NCBI GenBank assembly: GCA_963634795.1
Contig: CAVHDO010000083.1
Span: 1 to 7,430 of the forward strand
DNA from: UBA1822 sp963634795
GTDB taxonomy: Bacteria; Bacillota; Negativicutes; Veillonellales; Dialisteraceae
Direction of reading: 5' to 3'
Length of the DNA stretch: 7,430 nt
Under the pieces are notes generated by a model that was not told the origin of the DNA, made no database searches, and saw nothing but the letters and a program-made list of their open reading frames with translations. The position numbers and the translations under genes were made by a program. This document shows, one piece after another, positions 1 through 5,900 of this stretch (position 1 is the stretch's first letter; each line of letters begins with the position of its first letter).

Positions 1-14
1 ATTTCTTTCCTTTG

Positions 15-54
15 CTTCGTTTCCTTTCTTTTTCGGAAAAGAAAGGAAATGAAG
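15..54 (+). repeat. Long inverted repeat (18-bp stem, 4-nt loop)
   Basis: Positions 15-32 pair with 37-54 around the loop TCGG. The stem is perfect except for one G19:T50 pair, which is a tolerated G:U wobble if the plus strand is transcribed but a C:A mismatch in a minus-strand RNA. The arms are strongly polypyrimidine (left) and polypurine (right). No run of T follows on either strand, so it is not a standard intrinsic terminator, although the T-rich left arm could still contribute to 3'-end stability. It may be the tail of a gene or element lying left of the window. Confidence 0.6.
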
Positions 55-181
55 AGCTGTAAGGGGTTCCGTAGGGAATCATCTCACATGAAAAACGCCG
101 CCATGCGCATTTGGCGCAGCAAAATAATCCAGCACCGGAAGGCTAAAAACTTTATGTTTCACATACTACCGTCCATCACCC

Positions 182-235
182 GGCGCTTCGCGCCACCCTC
201 TTCACGAAGAGGGCTAACCGGAACGCGCTTCGCGC
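182..235. repeat. REP-like triplet of hairpins
   Basis: Three GC-rich palindromes stand in a row. The first, 182-194, pairs GGCGC with GCGCC across TTC. The second, 196-213, pairs CCCTCTTC with GAAGAGGG across AC. The third, 225-235, pairs GCGC with GCGC across TTC, repeating the CGCTTCGCG core of the first. They are preceded by a short unstructured lead at about 162-181. A compact hairpin followed by a longer CCCTC/GAGGG hairpin is the look of dispersed extragenic palindromic repeats in gut Firmicutes; that comparison is from memory. Only one copy lies in this window, so repetitiveness cannot be shown here. It contains no reading frame of note. Confidence 0.5.
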
Positions 236-269
236 ATCTTCTGTATTGCGCCGCGCGCACCAACAGAAT

Positions 270-309
270 AAAAAAGCTGCGAAAAAATGTGACATCATTT
301 TTTCGCAGC
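270..309 (-). terminator. Intrinsic terminator downstream of ppaC
   Basis: On the minus strand a perfect 14-bp stem (positions 309-296 with 289-276) closes on a 6-nt loop and is followed directly by six T residues (275-270). The stem begins 17 bases after the ppaC stop codon. This is a textbook Rho-independent terminator for the leftward transcript, and probably ends the leuS-ppaC message. On the plus strand the stem is followed by CCCG rather than T, so it should work in one direction only. Confidence 0.93.
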
Positions 310-326
310 CCCGTTTCCATTTTGAC

Positions 327-1268
327 TCAATCGAAAACTTTCAGCAAAAACGGTGCCACCTGTTTCTTGCGAGACATACATCCGGGCAGGAAAATTTTTC
401 CGTCTTCCGCTTTTTTGCCAAAGGCTTCTTCGGCGTAATGCGCGTCGCCCGTCGTGTACCAGAGGTCTGTGTTTTCCGAAAGAATATCCGTCACCATGAG
501 GAAGGACGCCGCGTAGCCGTGCTCGGCTTTTGTCTTGTCGAGGACGGCCAGGATTTCTGCTTTCTTCGCGTTGATCGGCGCCAAATCCATGACGGAAATC
601 TGGCCGCAGGTGAAAATCTGTTTCCCCGCGCCGAATTCTTTCGTGTCGTTTCCGGCGAGTTTCTCCGCGGGATAATCGGAAATATCCGCGCCGGCCTTGA
701 GCATTTCCATGCCATAGGTCTTGTAATCCACGCCGCAAATTTTCGCGAGTTCTTCCACGGCCTGCTTGTCTTCGTCCGTCGTCGTCGGGGAGCGGAAGAG
801 GACCGTGTCGGAAATGATGGCCGAGAGCATCATCCCGGCCACGTCTTTGTCCGGCGTGATGCCGTGCTGCTTGTACAATCCGTAAATTACCGTATTCACG
901 CAGCCGAGCGGACGGAAGAGCATGAAAATCGGATTTTCCGTCTCGAAATCGCCAATGCGGTGGTGGTCGACGACTTCGATGACTTCCGCATCGCCGATGC
1001 CGTCCACGCACTGTTTCGTCTCGTTGTGGTCGACCAGAATCATTTTCTGTTTTTCGTCCGCCGACGACGCGCGCGCGACATTTTCCACGTACTCCGGCGC
1101 CGCCACACCGAAATATTCCAAAGCGAAGCGCGATTCCTTATTGATTTCCCCCGCGCATTTCGCCACGGCGTCCATCCCGAGCTGTCGCTTCAATGCCGCG
1201 TACGAAATCGCCGCCGCAATGCTGTCCGTATCCGGAGATTTGTGCCCGATGACAAAGACTTGACTCAT
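327..1268 (-). CDS. ppaC: Manganese-dependent inorganic pyrophosphatase (family II, DHH)
   Basis: This cytoplasmic enzyme hydrolyses pyrophosphate to two phosphates, pulling PPi-releasing reactions such as tRNA charging and nucleic acid synthesis forward. The 313-residue protein has the family II signatures in order: GHKSPDTDS at 8-16 (metal ligands H9, D13, D15), VDHNE at 79-83 (D80), VDHHR at 100-104 (H102) and ISDT at 152-155 (D154). The C-terminal substrate-binding signature SRKKQ is at 299-303. The spacing matches the Bacillus subtilis type enzyme (about 310 residues). There is no inserted CBS/DRTGG regulatory region, so it should not be the nucleotide-regulated form. The ATG at 1268 is preceded by AAAAGGAG with 8 bases of spacing, which fixes the start. 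It lies 49 bases after leuS on the same strand and is followed by a strong terminator, so it is likely the last gene of a leuS-ppaC message. Confidence 0.97.
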   Translation of the reverse strand: MSQVFVIGHKSPDTDSIAAAISYAALKRQLGMDAVAKCAGEINKESRFALEYFGVAAPEYVENVARASSADEKQKMILVDHNETKQCVDGIGDAEVIEVVDHHRIGDFETENPIFMLFRPLGCVNTVIYGLYKQHGITPDKDVAGMMLSAIISDTVLFRSPTTTDEDKQAVEELAKICGVDYKTYGMEMLKAGADISDYPAEKLAGNDTKEFGAGKQIFTCGQISVMDLAPINAKKAEILAVLDKTKAEHGYAASFLMVTDILSENTDLWYTTGDAHYAEEAFGKKAEDGKIFLPGCMSRKKQVAPFLLKVFD

Positions 1269-1276
1269 GTTTCCGA

Positions 1277-1284
1277 CTCCTTTT
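1277..1284 (-). promoter_or_regulatory. Ribosome binding site of ppaC
   Basis: The minus strand reads AAAAGGAG, ending 8 bases before the ATG of ppaC. It is a good Shine-Dalgarno match and supports the chosen start. Confidence 0.8.
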
Positions 1285-1286
1285 TT

Positions 1287-1315
1287 CTAATAGAAACAGA
1301 AATACTGTCTCACAA
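1287..1315 (-). promoter_or_regulatory. Weak candidate promoter in the leuS-ppaC gap
   Basis: On the minus strand TTGTGA (1315-1310) and TATTAG (1292-1287) are separated by 17 bases, each matching four of six consensus bases. The start of transcription would fall almost on the ribosome binding site of ppaC, leaving a leader of roughly a dozen bases. This could give ppaC some expression independent of leuS, but the match is weak and may be chance. Confidence 0.25.
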
Positions 1316-1317
1316 AA

Positions 1318-3783
1318 TTATTTAACGACGATATTCACCACGCGGCCCGGGACGACGATGCATTTCACAACCGTCTTTCCATCCAAATGCTTCGCGACTT
1401 CCGGCAGTTCCTTGGCCGCCGCGACGGTTGTTTCCTCCGCCGCGTCCACCGGCATTTTCACGACGCCGCGCACTTTCCCATTCACTTGCACGGCGAGCTC
1501 CGCTTCTTCCACCGTGAGCGCGCTTTCGTCGACGGAAGGCCACGCCGCCGCATGGACACTCTTCTCTTCTTCGCCCAGCCCCTGCCAGAGTTCCTCGGTG
1601 ATGTGCGGGACGAAGGGCGCGAGCAAGAGCAAGAGCGCGCGCAGCAATTCTTTCGCAAACGCCGCGTCGATGCCCTCATGCTTTTCCGCGTAAAGATACA
1701 TCGCATTCACGAGCTCCATGACGGACGAAATCGCCGTGTTGAAATTGAAACGGCCGTCCAAATCCGCCGTGACTTTCGCAATCGTCATGTGGAGGCGGCG
1801 GCGCAAATCTTTTTCATCCTCGCTGAGCGCTCCCGCCGACGTTTTCGCGAGCTCTTGATACCGCCCGACAATCGTCCAGACGCGACGCAGGAAACGGTAC
1901 GAGCCTTCGACGCCCTGATTGCTCCACGCCAAATCTTTTTCCGGCGGCGCCGCGAAGAGAATGAAGAGCCGCGCCGTGTCCGCGCCGTATTTCTCCAAAA
2001 TTTCTTCGGGGCTCACGACATTTCCGACGGATTTCGACATTTTGCCGCCGTCTTTCAAGACCATGCCCTGACAGAGCAGATTCGTGAAAGGCTCCGGCGT
2101 GTCCAAAAGTCCCTCATCCTGCAGGACTTTCACAAAGAAACGCGAATAAAGCAAATGCAAAATCGCGTGCTCGATGCCGCCGATGTACTGGTCGACGGGC
2201 ATCCAATAGTTTCCTTTTTCTTTGGAAAACGGCTCGGTCTCATTGTGCGGGTCGCCGTAGCGAATGAAATACCAGGACGAATCGATGAAGGTATCCATCG
2301 TGTCTGTCTCGCGCAAGGCATCCGCGCCGCACTGCGGACATTGGCAATGCAGGAAACTTTCGCTCGTCTGGAGCGGCGAAAGCGCACCGGCCACGAAATC
2401 GACATCTTCGGGAAGCCGCACGGGCAAATCCTTTTCCGGCACAAGCACGGGACCGCAATGCGGGCAATTAATCACCGGAATCGGGCAGCCCCAATAGCGC
2501 TGACGGGAAATGAGCCAATCGCGCAGGCGGTAATTCACCTTTTCGCGGCCAATCCCCATGTCCTCAAATTTTTTCGTGATGGCTTTCCGCCCTTCCGCAG
2601 ACGTCAGTCCCGTGAATTCGCCGGAATTGACCAAGACGCCGTCATCGTGATACGCGTCTTCCATCGAAGCGAGAGCCAAATCCCCCGCTTCATTTTGGAC
2701 GACGAGCTTCATCGGCAAATCATATTTCTTCGCAAACGCAAAATCGCGTTCGTCATGCGTCGGGACGGCCATGACCGCGCCGGTGCCGTATTCGTAGAGG
2801 ACATAATTCGCAATCCAAATCGGCACACGCGCGCCCGTCAGCGGATGGATCGCGTAGCCGCCCGTGAACATCCCGCGTTTCTCCGCCGCCTCGGACGTGC
2901 GCTCGATGTCGTTTTCATTCTTCACTTCATCGATGAAAGCCAAGATTTTCTCCTTGTCCGGATTCGTTTCGATGAGTTTTTTCACAATCGGATGCTCCGG
3001 CGCGAGCACCATGTACGTCACGCCGAAGACCGTGTCAACGCGCGTCGTGTAGACGGGAATCCGCTCCTCACTGCCTTCGACCGCGAAAGAAAATTCCGTC
3101 CCCGTCGAGCGCCCGATCCAGTTTTTCTGCATCGTCTTCACGCGCTCCGGCCAGCCCGGCAGAAGCTCCAAATCCGCCAAGAGACGGTCCGCATAATCCG
3201 TGATTTTCAGAAACCACTGCGACAAATCCTTCTTGACGACCTCCGTCTTGCAGCGCCAGCATTTCCCGTCCTCGACCTGCTCATTCGCCAAGACCGTGTG
3301 GCAGCCGTCGCACCAATTCACCTTTGCTTCTTTTTTGTACGCCAGCCCGCGCTTGTAGAAAATTTCAAAAAGTTTCTGCGTGTGCTTGTAATAATCCTCG
3401 CGGCACGTCATGACCTCGCGATTCCAATCGTACGAAAGCCCCAGCGCCTCCTGCTGCCGCGTCATGTTTTCAATATTCGAATACGTCCATTCCGCGGGCG
3501 GCGTGCCGTTTTTGATCGCGGCATTTTCCGCCGGCATTCCGAACGCGTCGAAGCCCATCGGATGCAAGACATTGAAACCCTGCATCTTTTTGAAACGCGC
3601 CACGACGTCGCCGATGGAATAATTGCGCACGTGCCCCATGTGCAAATTGCCCGACGGATACGGAAACATTTCCAGGACGTAATATTTCTGCTTGCCGGGA
3701 TCTTCGGAAACAGCGAAAGCTTTCTTCTCTTTCCAGACTTTCTGCCACTTTTTCTCAATCTCTTGCGGGATGTATTTTTCCAT
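1318..3783 (-). CDS. leuS: Leucyl-tRNA synthetase (class I)
   Basis: LeuRS attaches leucine to tRNA-Leu in the cytoplasm using ATP, releasing AMP and PPi. The 821-residue protein is full length for the bacterial type. The Rossmann catalytic core carries the HIGH-type motif HMGH at 48-51 within PYPSGNLHMGH, and KMSKS at 581-585. A zinc-type knob has cysteines at 158, 161, 175 and 178. The CP1 editing domain spans about 225-415, with the threonine-rich TTRVDT at 246-251 and GTGAVMAVPTHDERD at 333-347, whose D344 corresponds to the conserved editing aspartate. A second pair of CxxC motifs lies at 440-443 and 482-485, before the catalytic segment DTFIDSSWYF. The anticodon-binding helices and small C-terminal domain fill 650-821. 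The start is supported by GAGGTGA just upstream and by the family N-terminus. It has its own strong promoter and no room for a T-box leader. Confidence 0.99.
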   Translation of the reverse strand: MEKYIPQEIEKKWQKVWKEKKAFAVSEDPGKQKYYVLEMFPYPSGNLHMGHVRNYSIGDVVARFKKMQGFNVLHPMGFDAFGMPAENAAIKNGTPPAEWTYSNIENMTRQQEALGLSYDWNREVMTCREDYYKHTQKLFEIFYKRGLAYKKEAKVNWCDGCHTVLANEQVEDGKCWRCKTEVVKKDLSQWFLKITDYADRLLADLELLPGWPERVKTMQKNWIGRSTGTEFSFAVEGSEERIPVYTTRVDTVFGVTYMVLAPEHPIVKKLIETNPDKEKILAFIDEVKNENDIERTSEAAEKRGMFTGGYAIHPLTGARVPIWIANYVLYEYGTGAVMAVPTHDERDFAFAKKYDLPMKLVVQNEAGDLALASMEDAYHDDGVLVNSGEFTGLTSAEGRKAITKKFEDMGIGREKVNYRLRDWLISRQRYWGCPIPVINCPHCGPVLVPEKDLPVRLPEDVDFVAGALSPLQTSESFLHCQCPQCGADALRETDTMDTFIDSSWYFIRYGDPHNETEPFSKEKGNYWMPVDQYIGGIEHAILHLLYSRFFVKVLQDEGLLDTPEPFTNLLCQGMVLKDGGKMSKSVGNVVSPEEILEKYGADTARLFILFAAPPEKDLAWSNQGVEGSYRFLRRVWTIVGRYQELAKTSAGALSEDEKDLRRRLHMTIAKVTADLDGRFNFNTAISSVMELVNAMYLYAEKHEGIDAAFAKELLRALLLLLAPFVPHITEELWQGLGEEEKSVHAAAWPSVDESALTVEEAELAVQVNGKVRGVVKMPVDAAEETTVAAAKELPEVAKHLDGKTVVKCIVVPGRVVNIVVK

Positions 3784-3787
3784 GTCC

Positions 3788-3794
3788 TCACCTC
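3788..3794 (-). promoter_or_regulatory. Ribosome binding site of leuS
   Basis: The minus strand reads GAGGTGA, a seven-base match to the 16S rRNA tail complement, ending four bases before the ATG (GAGG core seven bases away). It decides between this ATG and an out-of-frame ATG a few bases upstream. Confidence 0.8.
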
Positions 3795-3822
3795 ATGCTC
3801 CTAACGATGTAAAATATCTCTT

Positions 3823-3851
3823 ATTATAAAGGAGCAGAGAAACTTTTTCAA
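3823..3851 (-). promoter_or_regulatory. Strong promoter of leuS overlapping the RNase H stop codon
   Basis: On the minus strand TTGAAA (3851-3846) and a perfect TATAAT (3828-3823) are separated by exactly 17 bases. The stop codon TGA of the RNase H gene lies inside the -35 box. Transcription should start near 3816, giving a leader of about 33 bases. A 6-bp inverted repeat, AGGAGC at 3830-3835 and GCTCCT at 3797-3802, brackets the -10 and start region, perhaps by chance. Confidence 0.85.
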
Positions 3852-4519
3852 TTGTGTCCCTCCCTACCTTCGCAAGTCCCCATAAGCGCCGCTTTGGCGA
3901 GGCGGTCGGCCATTTCGTTGTAGCGGACGCCGGTATGGCTTTCGATTTTTCGGAAACGGACAGTGAGCGCGCCGCGGATGGATTCATAATAGGCCGCCAG
4001 CGCTTTTGTGGCGGGGAGATTCGCGCGCCATTCGCCTGTGCACCATTTTTCGATTCCGAAATAATCGTAGCAGAGATCCATTTCGCGAAGTCCCATGCCG
4101 ACCACCGTTTCCATCGCGTGGCGCGCGCCGGCGATTTCTCCCGCGACATTGCGCATCTTGGCGCCTTCGGGATCGACGATGAGGCGGCTTTCCGTTTGAA
4201 TATTTCCTTGATACAGAAATACGGCGCCGAACGAGTAGCGATCCGGCTGGGCGACGTCAAAGGAGCCGTCTACATAAACCGTCATGCGAGACGGATCGAG
4301 CGGCGGCTCTTTGGACGAAGAAACGGCGCGCGCGGATTTGGAGCCGGCCGCCGCGGCGCTTTCTTTTTGATACGCCAGCGCCTCTTCTTCCGTATAAAAA
4401 CCTTTGAAGACCGCGCCGGGAAATCCGATGACCTGTTTCTGACATTCGGACCACGTGCGGTAGACGCCGGGCGCCCGTCCTTTTTTGACAACGTACCAAG
4501 ATTTCTTTTTCTCTGCCAT
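3848..4519 (-). CDS. rnhA: Ribonuclease H1 with N-terminal hybrid-binding (viroplasmin) domain
   Basis: RNase HI cuts the RNA strand of RNA:DNA hybrids, helping to clear R-loops and primers. The 223-residue protein has two parts. Residues 7-50 form the viroplasmin/HBD fold (WYVVKKG, PGVYRTW, KGFYTEEEALAY), which binds hybrids in eukaryotic and some bacterial RNases H1. An Ala/Ser-rich linker of about 25 residues follows. The catalytic domain from about residue 79 shows all four acidic residues: D84 in YVDGSF, E128 in NVAGEIAGA, D152 in CYDYFGIEKW and D205 in EMADRLAKAAL. The flexible-loop histidine is H195 in ESHTG. The ATG is preceded by GGAGAG at a sensible distance. No terminator is visible after it, and its stop codon sits inside the leuS promoter, so some read-through into leuS is plausible. 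The symbol is used by homology; rnhA is not certain to be the local name. Confidence 0.95.
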   Translation of the reverse strand: MAEKKKSWYVVKKGRAPGVYRTWSECQKQVIGFPGAVFKGFYTEEEALAYQKESAAAAGSKSARAVSSSKEPPLDPSRMTVYVDGSFDVAQPDRYSFGAVFLYQGNIQTESRLIVDPEGAKMRNVAGEIAGARHAMETVVGMGLREMDLCYDYFGIEKWCTGEWRANLPATKALAAYYESIRGALTVRFRKIESHTGVRYNEMADRLAKAALMGTCEGREGHN

Positions 4520-4533
4520 GTGTCTCTCCGATG

Positions 4534-4542
4534 TGATAGAAT
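4534..4542 (+). promoter_or_regulatory. Candidate extended -10 promoter for the MFS gene
   Basis: TGATAGAAT fits an extended -10 element (TGn followed by TAGAAT, five of six matches). A partial -35, CTGCCA at 4513-4518, lies 18 bases upstream. Transcription would start near 4549 and give a leader of about 50 bases. This is a motif match only. Confidence 0.45.
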
Positions 4543-4575
4543 ATAAGAAAGAAAATTTTATAGGGATTCGGAAAC

Positions 4576-4584
4576 ATTATACCA
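4576..4584 (-). promoter_or_regulatory. Candidate extended -10 promoter for the RNase H gene
   Basis: The minus strand reads TGGTATAAT, a perfect extended -10 (TGn plus TATAAT). No good -35 is seen at the right distance, which extended -10 promoters can do without. Transcription would start near 4569 and give a leader of about 50 bases to the RNase H start at 4519. Confidence 0.55.
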
Positions 4585-4598
4585 AAGAAAGACAGATT

Positions 4599-5810
4599 AT
4601 GCGTTTCACATCGCTTTTTCCCGCGCTCGGATACAGAAATTATCGCCTGTTTTGGTCGATGCAGTGGATCGCGCTCATTGGGTTTTGGGTGCAGCTGACG
4701 GCACAGCAGTGGCTTGTGTATGAGATGACGGGGTCGGCTTTTAAGCTCGGGCTTTTATCGGCCATGCAATTCACGCCCAGTATGCTTTTGTCGCTGTTCC
4801 TGGGATTTTGGATTGACCGCCACAGCAAGAGGAAAATTTTGGCCGGCACGCAATTTTTCTATATGTTGCAGGCGTTGCTGCTGGCGATTCTTTTGTGGTG
4901 CGGCGTGGCGAATTATTATTGGCTTTTGTTTTTCGCCGTGTTCTTGGGGACGATTGACGCCATCGATATGCCGACGCGGCTTTCGTTTCTGCCGTGTCTG
5001 GTCGAGAAGAAACATTTGCACAGCGCGATGGCGCTCAATTCCGCGAATTTCAATATCACGCGCATGGCGGGTCCGCTTTTGGCCGCCGTCCTCTTGGCGT
5101 ATATGGATTACGGGACGGCGTTTTTCGTGAACGCGTTGTCGTTGCTTCCGATTTTTATCATGTATTTGCGGCTTCAAGTGGAGGAGCCCGTCCACACGGA
5201 GGCGCGGAAAAATGCGCGGGAGGAAATTCGCGACGGATTTTTGCAGGCGAAAAACAATCCGCTCGTGATGGGAAATTTGTGCATGCTGGCCATCGTTTCC
5301 TCGCTTATTATGAATTTCGGCACGTATGGCCCGCTCTTTTCCGACAAGATTTTGCATCGCGGCGTGGATGGTTTTGGCACGATTCTTTTTGCTATCGGTT
5401 GCGGGTCGCTCGTGAGCGGACTTTTGTCGGCGGCCGGAAGGAAACGGACGGATCGCCGCTCGCTCTTTTGTTTCGCCGTGACGACGGGCGTCCTGATGGC
5501 GCTCGTGTCGCGGATTTCCTCTTTTTGGATTTCCATGCTGCTCTTTGCGGCGCTCGGTTTCTTCATCATTCTCTTTCTCATCAATTGCAACACGTCCATT
5601 CAGCTCGCCACGGACCCGGCGTATCTCGGCCGCGTCATGAGCCTGTACACGTTCGTTTTCTTGGGGAGCGCGCCGCTGGGGAGTCTCCTTGTGAGCAGCA
5701 TCATAGAAACGATTGGCACGGCGGACGGGCTTCTCGTCATCGGACTTTTGGAAGTGGCGCTGCTCTCCGTCGTGGCGCTGAAATACCGCAGAGCGGAAAC
5801 GGTTTCCTGA
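4599..5810 (+). CDS. Major facilitator superfamily transporter (EntS/MFS_3-like exporter)
   Basis: This is an inner-membrane secondary transporter, probably a proton-coupled exporter; the substrate cannot be read from the sequence. From the ATG at 4599 the protein has 403 residues, with hydrophobic segments throughout consistent with about 12 membrane helices. The loop 2-3 motif A is present as GFWIDRHSKRKI at 69-80. Features of the EntS/MFS_3 group include YRNYRLFW at 12-19, TGSAFKLGLL at 44-53, the N..R..GPLL helix at 150-161 and DPAYLGRVMSLY at 339-350. A charged central loop lies at about 191-220. The frame stays open upstream to 4485, but that longer start would overlap the divergent RNase H gene and add a non-MFS-like leader, so I prefer 4599. 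Its ribosome binding site is poor (AAAGAAAG), suggesting weak translation. No terminator is visible after it. Confidence 0.88.
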   Translation: MRFTSLFPALGYRNYRLFWSMQWIALIGFWVQLTAQQWLVYEMTGSAFKLGLLSAMQFTPSMLLSLFLGFWIDRHSKRKILAGTQFFYMLQALLLAILLWCGVANYYWLLFFAVFLGTIDAIDMPTRLSFLPCLVEKKHLHSAMALNSANFNITRMAGPLLAAVLLAYMDYGTAFFVNALSLLPIFIMYLRLQVEEPVHTEARKNAREEIRDGFLQAKNNPLVMGNLCMLAIVSSLIMNFGTYGPLFSDKILHRGVDGFGTILFAIGCGSLVSGLLSAAGRKRTDRRSLFCFAVTTGVLMALVSRISSFWISMLLFAALGFFIILFLINCNTSIQLATDPAYLGRVMSLYTFVFLGSAPLGSLLVSSIIETIGTADGLLVIGLLEVALLSVVALKYRRAETVS

Positions 5811-5819
5811 ATTTCTCTC

Positions 5820-5848
5820 TTGCCATGCCCGCCCGTTCTTTATATGAT
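5820..5848 (+). promoter_or_regulatory. Promoter of the yifB/comM gene
   Basis: TTGCCA (5820-5825) and TATGAT (5843-5848) are separated by 17 bases, each with five of six consensus matches. It begins ten bases after the MFS stop codon. Transcription should start near 5855, giving a leader of about 46 bases with a small GGC-GAAA-GCC hairpin at 5865-5874. Confidence 0.7.
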
Positions 5849-5890
5849 ATAAACAATTATTTTCGGCGAAAGCCCCGTCACGAAGAAAGT

Positions 5891-5896
5891 AGGAAA
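5891..5896 (+). promoter_or_regulatory. Ribosome binding site of the yifB/comM gene
   Basis: AGGAAA ends four bases before the ATG at 5901, with the AGGA core six bases away. It supports this start, which also matches the usual MFA N-terminus of the family. Confidence 0.7.
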
Positions 5897-5900
5897 CAGT

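Larger units (their letters stand above)
1..269. other. Gene-free, hairpin-rich intergenic stretch
   Basis: I see no convincing gene between the left edge and the terminator of ppaC. A plus-strand reading frame from 49 to 438 exists, but it runs through the terminator hairpin and into the 3' end of ppaC, has no good ribosome binding site and gives a low-complexity basic protein, so I do not call it. What the stretch does hold is a series of inverted repeats: a long one at 15-54, a 6-bp one at 65-80 (GGTTCC/GGAATC, loop GTAG, one G:U pair), a 5-bp one at 104-118 (TGCGC/GCGCA, loop ATTTG) and three in a row at 182-235. They are listed separately where strong. The density suggests an extragenic repeat array or a structured RNA; the sequence alone does not decide. 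Confidence 0.6.

Noticed and set aside
49..438. Plus-strand 129-codon reading frame at the left end
   Set aside because: It crosses the ppaC terminator and the ppaC 3' end, has no convincing family features and no clear ribosome binding site.
1293..1313. Hairpin between leuS and ppaC as a terminator
   Set aside because: The stem (GAGACAG/CTGTTTC) is 7 bp with a mismatch, AT-rich, and not followed by a T-run.
246..1325. 359-codon frame antisense to ppaC
   Set aside because: It is in phase with ppaC codons and rich in Arg, His and Phe, as expected from reverse-reading a gene lacking TTA, CTA and TCA codons; ppaC itself has all its catalytic motifs.
3797..3835. 6-bp inverted repeat around the leuS promoter as an operator or attenuator
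   Set aside because: The arms are short, 27 bases apart, and one lies upstream of the expected transcript start, so it cannot form in the main mRNA; chance is likely.
4485..4598. Upstream in-frame extension of the MFS gene
   Set aside because: It would overlap the start of the divergent RNase H gene and add 38 residues without family resemblance; the MFS fold begins properly at 4599.
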